From assembly GCF_020184175.1 (NCBI RefSeq), contig NC_065531.1, positions 40,383,213-40,447,212 on the forward strand: a DNA stretch of 64,000 nt. The letters run 5' to 3'. The DNA is from Aphis gossypii. Lineage: Eukaryota > Arthropoda > Insecta > Hemiptera > Aphididae. The notes beneath the pieces are model-generated. The model saw nothing but the letters and a program-made list of their open reading frames with translations. It was not told the DNA's origin and ran no database searches. Shown piece after piece: positions 13,991-28,217 of this stretch (within the stretch, counting starts at the first letter, position 1; the number at the start of each line of letters is the position of its first letter). The translations under genes were made by a program, and so were the position numbers.

Positions 13991-16650
13991 TTTTACATGA
14001 CATGTATATAATATAGAAATAGCGGCAGCCGTGTTTCGGCTGCTGTATCACATCTCACAAGTCATAACGCGCGTGGCTCAATAAAAAAATAATTTAGTTA
14101 ATAATAAACTACGTCGTATAGCTATAAACGTCGTACTCTCGTAATGAATGTAATTTTAATTTGATCATGATCTAATCGCAAAACACTATAGTTCAAAACA
14201 TCAGACTACGAGACGCTGTATAATATACGCTGCGGCGGACACCTCCAGCTTGTATAATAACTAGTTTATGATTGATATACGATGAGAACATAATATACTG
14301 TCGGTGCGGACGTGGGATTGAGTAAAAAAAAAACCAATGCCGGTAACACTAATGACGACACTCGGATCGGATGTGAAAAAAAAAAATTAATACCTATGCC
14401 GAAAGGGCTTGGCGGACCAAACTGTGCCTATAACATTATATATATGTATATGCTGCACACGGCGAGTAAGTCGGCGGTTAGCATTATTTATCGAGTAGGC
14501 GGCGTTTCCTTAATAAAACGCGCTATATAATATTATATTATATATCGAACCGAGCGGCTTGCGCGCGTGCATATTATAATATATGCGGCCAAAAAATAAG
14601 TAATACCAACACCTATGTATCAATGAAATGGGTATTACACAGTCAACGGAACGTTATTCGTTTTTGGACATAATAAAAGCGACCAACAGAGTATATAACG
14701 ACGCATTATATATTATATTACATTTAGTCCTTATAAGGTAAACGACGTTTTAAAATCGTTAAAATATATTGAAAGTATTTATTCGTGTATGCAATATTCA
14801 TGTTTTAATAAACTCAATAACCAGTCCCTCTATATAGGTAGGTATTATATGTGATCTTCGGTAAATGGTTAAAACACCAGAGTGTATAGAAATACCCAAT
14901 TCATGTAAGTAATAAAAAAAATATGATTATCATATTATTATATTATCAACTCATTAAAAAAAAAAACATTTTAAAAGTAAAACAATAAAAATAACAAAAC
15001 AACAAAATAATATAAATTAATAAATAGGTATTGGGTATATTAAATAAATATTTTGATGTTTCAGATATATTTTTAGCTAATAATTCATTTCCGGATAATT
15101 TTTTTTAAATTCACTATATCTTTAAACGTCGGAAATACGCTTCAGCGGTCAACTACAGTCGGTAGTCTTGTATAAGATTATTGTTCGTCTCGGGTGCCAG
15201 CACTAAATATGAACCAAACGCAACGTGCACGATTCCAAAAATATAATATTGAATAAAACATAATTTTTTATTATTTATTTTATTTTTGCTGTCATCCAGG
15301 AACCGTAGGTATCTCTGTTTTGTTTTGTTTTTTTTTTTATCTATTTCGAGTCCCTCGTGAAATCGGTAATGTGCATAATCTGTTACCGCGAAATGGCCCA
15401 TTATACTATTGTACCGTAAACGCGATCATAAATATTTATCGAAGTCTTTTATTCGTGACGCGTGTATATATGATAATTTGGACGAGCACACGCGTACTGA
15501 CGTAATGGTGACACGCATTATGACGTGTATAATCGCAATCACATACAATCCAATGCACATCGTAATAGTCGATATTATAATTATTACGAATCATGAGCAA
15601 AATTAATTAACAGACCAGTGTCCGGCAACAACAAAACGCGAATTTGACAATAAATATATGTGACACACCGGTGCTGATCCTGCGTATACTCATAGCTACA
15701 TAGGTATAGGTACAATATGCATGTATTCATGTATTACGTATTCAAACGCGCAACGAGTGGAGTTTCCGCCATAACGGTGCTAATTGAATGAAGAAAACAA
15801 CACGGTAATAGGTATAATATATGTAATAATGTATAACGGGTTGATTTACCAAGCATGATTACCCAGCTCATTGTTTTTTTTTTATAATGAATTTATTCAA
15901 ATTAAAATTTTAGAAATTTTTCGTACCACTTAAAGAGAATTCTATGGAGATACAAACTTTTCAAATGAGAACCTCCCTTTTTTACCAAAATTATTTTGTG
16001 AACAACTTTTTTAAAAATGTTGATGTACCTAATTCAAAATTCGGATAAAAATAATCATGATAATCCTTAAAAATGGTTTTTAAAAAATAGATAATATAAT
16101 ATACCTATAAGTTTTAAAGAATCTGGTATTTATTAAACTTTGATGATTTTACAAATTATAAATATTAATTAATAGATGTTAATTACTAAAATTTTTAAAT
16201 CAGCAGAGCTCCATAATGTATTCCAAACAAATTATCTTTAACTTGTATAATTATATATTGTCATCACTCCTTATAATACACAAAGTTAAATAACTCAAAA
16301 AGTACTTGTTCAAGTTTTCATTTGACAAATCAAAATTTTCAGAAAAAATATCCACTACGTAATTTACAGAAGAAAAAGAAGAACAGAAAGGTTCATTTTC
16401 AAAAAAAAAAAAAACAAAAGTTTATATTTCTACAATATACTTCTTATGTAGTATAATATTGTATGAGTAGTATACCTATACCTACAACCTATCGCAAGAA
16501 TTTAAAAGTTAGTAAATATATATGATTTAAAAATTCCAAAAATCAAATTATGAATAAATTCTGTTTTAAAGAAAAAAAGGGGATGAGCATGTTATAGTTT
16601 ATATACGTATTGTAAGTTGTAACACTGTATATACCTATATGTACTACTAA
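13991..16650. other. CpG-richer start (to about 14600), then AT-rich DNA
   Basis: The first 600 bp hold the GC hairpin at 14022 and scattered CpG; the rest has no gene, repeat or element that I can support. Confidence 0.45.
14022..14046 (+). repeat. Strong 10-bp hairpin
   Basis: GCGGCAGCCG and CGGCTGCTGT pair over 10 bp (two G-U) around a 5-nt loop (tgttt). It is GC-rich within AT-rich surroundings. No U tract or gene end is nearby, so its role is unknown. Confidence 0.45.
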
Positions 16651-19600
16651 ACTATTTACGTCTAAATATTATGGAAACTACGGAACCGAATCTATCGTTG
16701 ACCATTACGCGAACCGTTATATTATAGCAGCATGTAACCATTTGGCACGTTTATATTATATACTACCGGGAGCGGTTAAAAAAATGTGTAAAAACCTCTC
16801 TAGCAGCACCAATAAACGGTTTTCGTAGCGCATATATTTTGGGGTGTTTGGTCAGTGGTCGTGCTGCACCAAAGCGGAAGAACAAACACGGCCGTGGGAG
16901 ATAAATTGAAAAAAAAGCCATGCGGATTCGAAGAGGCGGAATGATTTGCGGTTTTCGGTTTTACACACAGGTATATGCACGAACCGCGTCGCCATAGCCA
17001 CAGAGCTCACACGTCGGTCGTCGATAGATACGTCGCAGCCTTACCTAACTTGGAATGCGTTTATTCATCACGCATGATAGCCGAAATCTATTCGTTTTAA
17101 TGTTCACATATTGTATTATACTACAGCAGGCGTGTACCTATACTATATGTATGTACGTCAAAATCATGTTTATATTAATAATAATATAAGTACAACGCAT
17201 GTTAATAGTGTTTTGAGTATGTGTTTATTATATTATTATACACTAATGTCTAATACATAATATACACACTACATAACACATATACAATATACATAATATA
17301 CATATATCTAATGATTCTTACACGTTCGTATTTTTCTCCATTACAGGTTATCATCGCCCATAAGATATTCGAAAATTGAAAAAAAAAAACACAATAATAT
17401 TTATTTACTGAATATTTATTCAAATCGATTCGTTAAATTCTCTATTGCCGTCCCGGTTTATAAGTAAGTGTCTATAAAATAATATGCTGCAATCTTATTT
17501 CACAGGAATTCGTCGAGTATGAATAAGCTGCAGCATTTCAGTCTACCCTATGTCTAAGCTCTTGACTGCGTATAGGAACCGTTAAATATTTGAATGAAAA
17601 GTATTGATGTGAGTATGGAAATTAGAATATTTTTAGATTAAGTTTTTGAAATAGTATTTTGTAGATATTTGTATTTTAAATTTTATTTTATTATTTTTGT
17701 TTGGACTATGAATATTATATTGTTTTTACTAAGACATTAAACTATCGAATTTTTTATATTTTACACCATTGTTTATAATTATTTTCGTAGAACTAAAACC
17801 TAGGTATATAAGTTGTATGGTGAATATACAGTTAAAAATATTGTTATTATTTGCTATTGCATACAAGTTTCGTAATTTTATGTACAATTTATGCTCATGA
17901 ATACTTCACATATACATAATATATTCTAAGGAAGAAATAAAAAAATATCATACACATTTTATGAGTTTAAGTAGAGGTATAGTTTACGATATTTTTCCAA
18001 CAATTTTATACAATTTGTGATTATTGCTTCATAACTCATACCTAGTTAGTAGTATACAGTGTAAATGACCCAATACATCAATTTCACCGGTATAGTATAG
18101 ATTCCACCTGTACAGTTAGCTTAAGAACAACCTATCAATTCCGCCAACTAACAATTTTTATCTGTGATAATCCAGTTTTCTTTTTAATTTTATTAAAAAA
18201 TACAGTTACATTTAGCCTAATGTAACCACTATTTTTAGAAATGATAACTCAATATATATATATAATGAACAAAATGTATATACCTAAAAAACAGATGGTA
18301 TTCAATTACTAACAGTATAACGAACCTAGTTAGTGTATGACAAATATTTGTCGTTCTTTATGTCAGAATGTTAGATTATTATTATCAATTAGTAACAAAT
18401 AAATATTTCAGAAAATACTTTATAAAACAATATTTTTATAATATAGTATAATATTATATAGCTATATGTAAGTAAAATCAAATTATAATTTTTTTTCTGA
18501 AACGCTATTTTTCTCCTGTTTGGTTATAGATGGCGGAATCTATGTAACTTTTCCACAAGTATAAAAAGATCTGGTAGAATCGATAAAATCCCCAAAAAAT
18601 ATACTGATAAGTTTTTGTGTTTAAATACTATAAACAAATATTTATATTTGCTCTTAGACTTATTATTGTCTAATTATAATTGAAATACTTTTAAGTCAGT
18701 GAATCTGTAACTCTTATTTAAATATAATACATTACAAGTGTGTATATGTAATGTATATTATATTATACTTATAAATACTGCAAACAAATGCCCATATACA
18801 TCGACTGTACAGTCATCCTTGATTTTTATATACGTACATTTAACCTTATTCATCATATGCGTATAATTCTTATAAGTAAATTAAAAATTTTCTGCTAATA
18901 AACATAATATACAACTGCAGTAGCTATACTGCTGTAGAATTAAATAATTACTTATTAGTGTACATAACCAGTATAGGAATGTCTATAATTGTATTTATTA
19001 TATTATTATTACGACCATGGTACTCGTATATAGCGCGGTGTTATAAATTAATTTTTTTATTTATTAAAAATTCAGATTCACTGTGACGAATCGATTTGAT
19101 CACCGTCATTCCAAAAAAAAAAATAAAATAAAATAGAACAGGTATTTTTTCTACTACAGGTATATAATATTATCCATTTTTATTACACATACTAACTATA
19201 TGGCCTTTTAGGGTGGCCCAGTGATGTTTTCCTGTCTTACTACGGTGTCGTTATTATATATAGCCATACGGGAAAACAACACTGCGATGAAGAAAAGTAA
19301 GAATATTTACTATAATCATACGTAACGAGCAATGTTATCCATTCAATGACGAACAGCTGTGATTCAACTAATAAGAATTATAACCTTTATATTATATACT
19401 CTTATTGTTATTACGTACACCTATTGTCTTTATATTTATTGGTTCTTACTTCCTATACAGAGCAAATTAGTAATTATTTTACAAATTATTAATGTTTCCG
19501 TTAGATTGAAAAAAAAAACACAACAAACACACAATTTAACACGTCATCTAGCTGGTGATACTGTCATAAATCAATTTTATGGATACCTAAAAATTCAAAA

Positions 19601-20600
19601 TATTTTTGTGTCACACGGGTTGTACGGATACTCGGATAGTATTGACTATTATTTAGAATATCAAAAAATAACAATCGTTGAAATACGATTTTGTGACATA
19701 TTTGGTACAAAGATATGTTAGAGTTAGACAAATTAAGTACTCCAAACCATGTACAATGTACAATAGATGATTTTTTTATTTTTTTCAAACAGTAAAAGTG
19801 TAAATTTTGTTAATACGTAAATGGTATATAGATAACTATATCTAAAAGTTAAATGCAATTAAAGTACGATATTAAAGTTTTCGTTAAAAAACACATAGAT
19901 GTTGTTTTAAAATAATTATTAATTTATTCTTATATTTTACTTCGAATAAATATAATTTAATTTAGATTCTTGATTTCAAATGCATCGACGATTTTAAAAT
20001 ATTATTTTTTTACGAACATATTATACATAAATAATAAATACCATTTACATATGGTCCGTAGTGTGGATAAAAAAGTTTCATTAATGTTTAGTACGATTAG
20101 TCATCGCGATATTGGACAATACATGGACAATTAGATCCCCATCAAAACGTTGAACCGATCAAAATTATCTAATCTTATCCTATTTAAAAATGTGGCTCAA
20201 CTGCTAATATGCCGCGTATTTGTTAGTGACATTAATATAACTATATACACCTCGACTGTGGAAATCTCAATATTTGTCGCTAAAACAGAGCTCTGCAGCT
20301 GTAAACGGTATATTATGCTTGTCGAATTGTTTTCCGTGTATAAATTGAGAAACCGTTTAATTTAAATTAAAATTCGCCATGGCCTTCGTACGTACGAGTG
20401 AATACAATATTAATATTGCAGGGTATGTTATACCAATGTCTTTATTATAATATTCAGTCGTTTTTTCGATACAAAATTTATACTTTTCTGTGTTATCACC
20501 GTTGTGCACACTGCACTATCCCGTATGTATTACAGCGACGTATAATGTATATAATGTACCTATTTTAATTTTATTAACATTTTTATTTCTCTGCGCTTAT
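16651..20600. other. CpG-rich island (16651-17060) then AT-rich DNA
   Basis: The island includes agcggttaaaa, aacacggccgtgg and cgtcggtcgtcg stretches typical of insect regulatory DNA. Beyond it only the 66-bp hairpin at 19219 stands out. Confidence 0.4.
19219..19284 (+). repeat. 66-bp hairpin with 16-bp arms
   Basis: CAGTGATGTTTTCCTG at 19219-19234 pairs with CGGGAAAACAACACTG at 19269-19284; one A-A mismatch and one U-G wobble, with a 34-nt loop. The CAGTG...CACTG ends resemble a miniature hAT element, but the 8-bp flanks (gggtggcc and cgatgaag) do not match. It is either a decayed MITE or a hairpin RNA. Confidence 0.45.
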
Positions 20601-23600
20601 CTTGTACACACGCACAACATATAGTACTATGATACGCGTGTGTGTGCAATGGGAGGCTGCTTTCACAAAAACCGGTTGCCCCATACGCTGCCGCAGAGAT
20701 TCCGTTTCCCGGTGCCTACGACATTCCATTGCGAAGATTCAGTCACGGACATCAGAACCATGCGTTTAAGACAACGAAATGAGATGTGATCGAAACTAAT
20801 TAAGATATATTATGCTCTAGTGGGGTTCACGAAAATACATTTTCGGTACTCAAATCGTGTAGTCAAGTTTAAAAAATGTTTTTTTGCTTATACGTTTTAT
20901 TATACTTAATTACTTAAATTAATTATAGGTGTAGGACGTAGATACTCAAATACGCATATATTAATATAATAATATACGAGTTTACGACGATTATATACAT
21001 GTAGCGCGACGTTTATATATCTTACATTGGTATATATTATGTAAATAATAGTACTATCGTACTCGGATGTACTCAAAATAATGCAAAATTATTACTAGTT
21101 GTATGAATAGTAGACGACGATTTGTTCGTATTAAACATTTTTTTTATTGTCCGTAGATATAGACGTTATTTCTACGAATATAAACTGTGGGTGCTCACAA
21201 TTTCGAAGGCGATGAAAAAATGTACACTTTTCAAGTCGCTATATTATACTCGACATGCGGTGCTATAGATATTTTTTTAACAACAATTTGGTTGTACACT
21301 GTCAGAATCGTCAGATAAAATCGGAGTAACCGTGTAGTTACTATATATTATAGTTAATATTATATTATACAACATAATATATAAACACGATTTGATGCGT
21401 TCTATCATACCGAAATATAATCGTATAATCTTCAGTCAGTGCAATGACCATACGATTTACGATGACCGACGGTTATAAAGGTGTACCTACTATATATACA
21501 TTATCGCAGTACAATTTATATTTCGCCAGTACGATAAATTATACGGCCGATTGTTGCAGAGGTAAATGACAGAACTTAAAGATAATTTAAGTACCCATAT
21601 AAACAATAAATATTGAACTATATAATTTATATTTCATGTATAATGATGTATATTGACATGAATGGTGTTATTATTATCGTATAACTTTAATAACTACGTT
21701 TTCTTTTGGATAATTTGTAGACGTATAATTATTTATTTTCCTCTTTTCACTTCGATAAATTTCGCCCGCAAAAATTAAATTTAAATTTGATATTACTGCA
21801 CACTCTAAATTACACATGCGACTATGCGAGCGAATTAAAGTGGAGAAAATTTGGTGGTTTTTTTTTAATTGAATTGAAAACAATTATAAGACCACGAATA
21901 CCGTGCTATTGATAACACTAATACAAGTATATCAGGTAATTATATAATCAAATGAACAGAACCCACGTTGAAAAATAAACCATATTATTTATGATCTTTA
22001 AACAAGACCATAATAAATGTAGGTATAATTGTATGAATAACTTTTTTAGGCTCTACGTCTTTAGTTTTCATATTTATGGTAATGTCTCTCCTCTTTGTCC
22101 CTTAACGCTAACGAACATTCAAGCATTGTATATCAGTGGCCCAAATATATTATTTAAACGAGTAAAAATGTGGAAATATCTTCATTACGTTGTATTCAAG
22201 GACGTGACTTTATTATTATCATTATTTTTTTTAATGAAACTTCTTTATTTCATATACGATGTCTGGACGCAATGAAGCACGTCTTTCCGCGTACGCGTTA
22301 TACAGTCAGTGTCCAGTAGGTCCTAGGGTATGTTGAACCATAAAAGTCATACACGATCGCTCTTGTGAGAAGTTGACGGAGCTGATGAGGGGCGGTGTAG
22401 GTTCTGTTTGTTTTCAGTTCGTATAATATATTGCACAACACACATGCATAGTATTATAAGTTATTCATATTATGAGAAAATTTAGTTAAATAAATCTACT
22501 GTGTACTGTACTTATATCGTATACGTTGTATACTTATTATAATATTTACCAATACAACATTATAATAATATGTATACAGTATATACATTATACATACATA
22601 TTTAATATATATATTTTTTTTTGTAAAATTATGTACAAAGTTTATGTATATTGGAGCATGGATACATAGCACTGGTACGCTTTGTAGTTTTGTACATAAT
22701 ACTTTCATTTTATCAGTTTTCACAGAAACGCAATAAGTATGTTATATCGTAAACGTAGAATATTATATTCGTATAACTATATTATTCAGTGACATTTAAT
22801 ACATCATTCTCCGCTATATTGTTTTTAAACCTGATAAAAATTTGTTTTGACAATATTCACGTAACTTACTCAAAACATGAAAATATAATATAATAATAAT
22901 GCATGTTGTAACGAGTATAATCATGATTCACGACGTACCTACTTATGTTTTGAAAAATTTCAAAAACCAGACAGCTGAGCCAAGAGACTTGAAATTTGTC
23001 CTAATTTTCACTATTTAATGTAAGAGAGCACTATAAGAAAAGACTTTTGGAAATTCATTCCTCTCCCTAAATCCCAAAGATAGAAAAAAAGTACAATCAG
23101 TATATATTTTCTCGGACAAAGTCGAGTAATACAGCTAGTAATTAAATTATAAAATTTATTTCAGTTCATTAAAATAACATTTATATATTATAGTAATAAA
23201 AATAGGTAGTATAATTATTGTTTTTTTTTTTTAAATTGCAATCATTGGTTGGCTAGACCCTAAGCGATTATAGATCATGATTTATTACAACTTATGACTA
23301 TCACTGTTTACAGTTAAGGTATTCATATTTTATTAACTGTTAAACCCTATTTATCTATCTTTGAATACTAAAATAAATATTCATTTTTAACATAATATAA
23401 TTTAATCATAAATAAGATAGCTTACTACTGTAAAAACATGACTATGAAATTAATCATTATAGTTTTTATATTTGTATTTTATTATTATACTCAAGAGTCA
23501 AGACAATAACTAATTTTAAAAATTAACAAAATAAGTCATCATAGTTTTATTATCTTTGTTCTGCAAACAAAATGTATACATTTTTTATTTTGTTAATGAT

Positions 23601-24700
23601 GATGATGTATACAATATTATATTTATTTTAAGGAAATATTAAAATGAAACCTTGGTACTATATACTTTAGTTTGCTGAAAGATATCCATCTACATATATT
23701 TCTTAATTTCATTGTGGCTACAGGGCACTTATAAAAACATTTTATTGAAACAGACGTTCAATTCAAAAAAAAACATATTAAACATACTATTATTAGCTTT
23801 TGGCATATTAGGCATTTAGACGGTGAATATAATCGACAGGTAATTTAATACTAATGAAATTTTCTTTCGAGCACAAAGAAATGTGGACAATTAGTAATAC
23901 ACAATTAATATGTGCATTACTAATAGAAATAAACCATTAAAATATTTATTCCTCTATAATATATATTTTACTAACTAACTATACATAGTTTACAGTGTTA
24001 AAATATTTTACTTCAAATTTTTAGAATCTATATAGTTTTTGAAGTATAGAACTATTATTATAATATATTGTTTTATAAAATATAAATTATATGTATAATT
24101 ATTATATTATATTGTTTTAAATATAAGGAAGTTCCATTATAAAATCTATATACATTCCATTTTATACACAGATTTATTTTATTTTTAAGTAAATATTTAT
24201 AATGTTAAAATATATTCTTGTATATTTAAAATGTGACCAAATATTCAAGCTAACTACCTACTTAGTTCATATTTAATATTGAGTTAAACAATGTACATTG
24301 GGTTTTAAAATGAAAAGAAAATTTTCAAATAATTGTTTGACAATAAACTTTTTTTTATTAGTTGATTCCTATAAAAAGTTGATAACTATTAATTATGTTT
24401 ACCTAGTCATAACTCGTGCGTAAGGATATAATCAGTAATATTGTATATGTATTTAGTAACAACTAATACTTAAAAAATGTAGGTTGTAGAGGAAAATTAT
24501 TTTATATAAACTTAATTGTTATTAATTGGATGTAGATAGTTACAATAAAAGTAATTTTTCGTAGTTCGAAATATTTGAAGTTCTTAAAAAATATCTTGTC
24601 ATAGATAACTTACAAAACAAACTACATATTTTAACGATTCGATATTATTTATTATGCACATATAAAATGTTTATACTTAATAACTTGCCGTGTTTGTATA
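20601..24700. other. Short CpG-rich patch (20601-20810), then AT-rich DNA
   Basis: The patch has accggttgcccc and tgccgcagagattccg. The remainder has many short frames at chance length and no recognised feature. Confidence 0.4.
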
Positions 24701-25945
24701 AATAGTGTTTAACGGTTTTTTTCAATCAATTTCCACGACGTTTCTACCATATAGTATTATATATGTGTAGGTTTAGTTGGAATCGACACAAAAAAAGTCG
24801 TTTCGCAACCAAGCGTCGTCGTTATCGAGCGGGGTTAAAACTTAAAAGTACATATAATATGCATGTATGTTAACGGGAAATATTCAATAAGATTAAGCAC
24901 GATTAATGTCCATTTACAGAAAGATTCCTGAACGTTGTAGAAAAATTAAAGTCGAGATACCGATTTCTCTTCGACCTTGGGCTTTTATACAGCAACCGCC
25001 ACCAATGCACTGGGTCACGATTTAAACGTTCGTTTGAATGTTTTCTCTGCAAAGCTTATAATACTATAGTGATCGGTGCTACAATTTTTAATTTCGGGAA
25101 AATAAAAACCGTAGGTATGTGTTAAACAGCTGTTAATATATGTCAATGCGTGTTATATTGTATTATGTATTATGGTTATATAGATAATGTGTGTACTAAT
25201 ATAAAATGGTAGGTACTTGGCGTACTATATTACAATATATATATTTTGTTTAATTCACGAACACTAAATGTCTTAATAAAACGTCAATGTAATTATTTAC
25301 TCGGATTAAAAAATGTCTTGTACCCATTGATAAATCACCTATAAAATCGAGGTTAACGTCCCAAAACCAAAACATTTAATATTATAAATTATTTAAGCGA
25401 TTTAAACCGTATTGTATCTGTATTAATCAGTGATTTGGTTTTTGATAATTAATTATACGGATGACAAATGTTGGTGTTTAGAGCACAACAACAACCCTGC
25501 AGAATTCGTAACGCGTTTAAAAATTACCAACATAATATAATAAGTGTATGTCTGTATAACTATGGACTTGATATATTAACGTGTGGTGTTTTTAGTGCGT
25601 ACAGAATTTAACAATTTATATCGATTGGTTTCTCGAAAGAGAAATAATATTATCGTCGTCAAGAGCAGCCGGTGCGAGTGTAATGGAACCGGTGGTCGGC
25701 AATTAAAGTGTTCGTTCGACGGATTTTCCAATCACGAAAACCGGTAAAAATCAACGTTAATATTTGATAGTATATTACAATAATAAAAATAAACTCTCCC
25801 TCTTTCTCTGCTGACGACACCACTGTTTATGTGCGCTGGAGAAACCGCGCGAATACTGTGTTGCTAACGACGGACAAATGACTTAGCGCGCACGGCCAAT
25901 TAATAACGCGTCTGTACGATATAACATATTATACACTCTCTTGCA

Positions 25946-26160
25946 GCTGGACGGGTGCGGGCAAGGGGGTGACCCACATTCGCACCTCGCCCGGTCCATC
26001 CGTCTTCCGATCACACGAGAAACTCGTCAAATCCGTGCACTCTCGCCCAACCAAGATCTCGGCAAATGTGTGTGATACAATAAACATCCTGCATCACAAT
26101 TATTCACAGTGTCATAGAAGTGTTACGAAACTAAACTTAAATGAATATACGTTGAACTAA
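25946..26160 (+). other. Candidate 3' exon of an unassigned transcript
   Basis: A pyrimidine tract and acceptor (actctcttgcag) precede a GC-rich stretch starting at 25946. From there one frame stays open for about 70 codons (containing THIRTSPGPSVFRSHEKL) to TAA at 26160. An AATAAA-like hexamer (acaataaac) is at about 26077. A possible upstream exon lies at about 25620-25743. I do not recognise the peptide. It may be a lncRNA, a small protein or a chance island. Confidence 0.25.
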
Positions 26161-27203
26161 AAACTAATTGGAGGGAGAGCTAATATAACTTCCCATATGA
26201 ATGCTGGTTCCAAACGTATATAGAGGGTTTATAGGGAAATGTACCTTTTTTGCTCGATGAAGCAATGAGACACGAGCGTTAAATGTATTATAATTTACAT
26301 CTTAAATTGTAATCAGTAACGAAAAAAATATTATAATGGCCTCCTAGCAAAGAAAATATGACAAAAGGTTAATTGCTAATTTCACGCCCAACTAAATAAT
26401 GTATGACCTAATTACGTTCCTACAATAATTGATTTTCGCGATGGTAACTATAATAAAATAGGTATTTAAGTTTAGTCAAGTAAAAATAAAATATTATCAC
26501 GATTGAACAAAATAATTTAAACTTTACTTTACCAAAGTGTTATAATCTTAGAGTATATAATATTATATTAAACAAGTGATATATAGTGTGCTTCATTTGG
26601 CGATAGTCACGCCTATATTGAAAATTGAAAAACAATTGGAGAGGAGGGGACCGTAGACTGTATATTGATTCCTCCTGCAATTATGACATTGAACTTGTTC
26701 TGTTCTCGTACAAATGACAAGAGTATCTTACAATGTGCGTTGCGAGGAAGTTTCCGTCGATTTCGTAATATTTAATAACAATTGAAGCACAAGACGACAA
26801 GACAACAATGATATTATAGTCGTCGAAATAAGGCACCTGTTAGGTATACAACTGCGCACGTATGGACATACACCGTAAGTCATTATTTATTAAATATTGT
26901 TACGCGGAAGAGTTGTGTACGAATAATAATTAATATATTATCGTTATTACGATGACACCGTAGTTACCGATGACGCGACATCGAGTGCACACGGACAATA
27001 ATAATTATAAGTAGGAACGTAAAAAAGAAACAAAACAAACTCATCGCATCTGCGCGCAACAAGTCCGACTGTCGAATACGTGCAGTGTACATTAATGAAT
27101 AGTATATTTTCAACCGTACGTATACGAAATTACCATTCCAAGAACCCAATGAACTCCGATGACCACACTTAAACATGGGCGTAATAATAATGAAAACTAT
27201 GAA

Positions 27204-27238
<35 letters not shown>

Positions 27239-27264
27239 CAATTACTATTATTATTATTATTATT
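27204..27264. repeat. Inverted microsatellite (ATA)n / (TTA)n
   Basis: About ten ATA units (27204-27234) are followed after a short spacer by about seven TTA units (27243-27264), so the tract can fold on itself. A smaller example of the same kind is at 9603-9635. Confidence 0.8.
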
Positions 27265-28186
27265 GACAGTGGTCCGTCAATAATAAACTAAAACGTAAAA
27301 TAATATTGTATTGTTTGGTTTCTCGACACAGTTGCCATGAAACGAGCTATGTCTTCGAATTTTTGTATCATATCAGTACATCACTTCGTGCCGTTTGTCA
27401 TATTTTTTTCGTTTGTTTCGACCGCCGAATTACCTACTTCAACTCGTTGAAAATAACAACGAATAAAAAAAAACTGTGTTGTCTATCGAACGATTTGAAC
27501 GTTTTTATAAACATTATTATTTATATTTCCATAGAAATCATATTCGATGTGATATACTAATATCCCATCGCACACATAATCGACTACCATAATATTTTTC
27601 AGACGTCAGTAAAGTAGGTATTTAAAAAGAAGTATCACAGCTCTATATGTGGCGTGCTCGTGATTCTAAGGTAAAAGAGGCGACAAACGTCTTGCAACAC
27701 TCAAAATAAAATTGAGACATAATACTGTAACTTATTGTAGGTTTTTACAGTGTAAAAAAAAGTTATGATTTTAGATAATATAATCAAAAATACTATTGTC
27801 CGATGTAATGGCAACAATTTTAAACTCGAGATCAAATACGAAAAAAATAAATACACAGCGTATTCGGTTTCAGATCGGTGTTTAGAAAATAACAAGAAAC
27901 CATACATTATCTTTTCGCGCGATGATAACAATAACTATACGTCCACTGTCCGAACATAATATAAAATAATACGTACCTACGTATACGTTTTTAGATCAAG
28001 TCTCTAAGCCAAGGTCACACTCGCGTGTAATCCAATACCTATATTCTATGGGTATTCAAGAGATCTTAAGAGGTATCCGTTTTACAACATTTTACAGTTT
28101 ATCCCTACGGTGCCGTCGCCGGTTTATTATGCCGTATACAAATAGGAAAAACGGTTTTGCAACGTTGTCCTCGATAATATGTGTTC

Positions 28187-28217
28187 GTCCCGGGGCCAAG
28201 GTTCCCCGAGTTGGGAC
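28187..28217 (+). repeat. GC-rich hairpin
   Basis: GTCC and GGAC form the outer stem; CGGGG (28191-28195) and CCCCG (28204-28208) the inner stem around an 8-nt loop, with a 5-nt bulge on the 3' side. This is one of the most GC-dense 30-bp stretches in its neighbourhood. Overlapping short open frames on both strands have no recognisable product. Confidence 0.35.
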
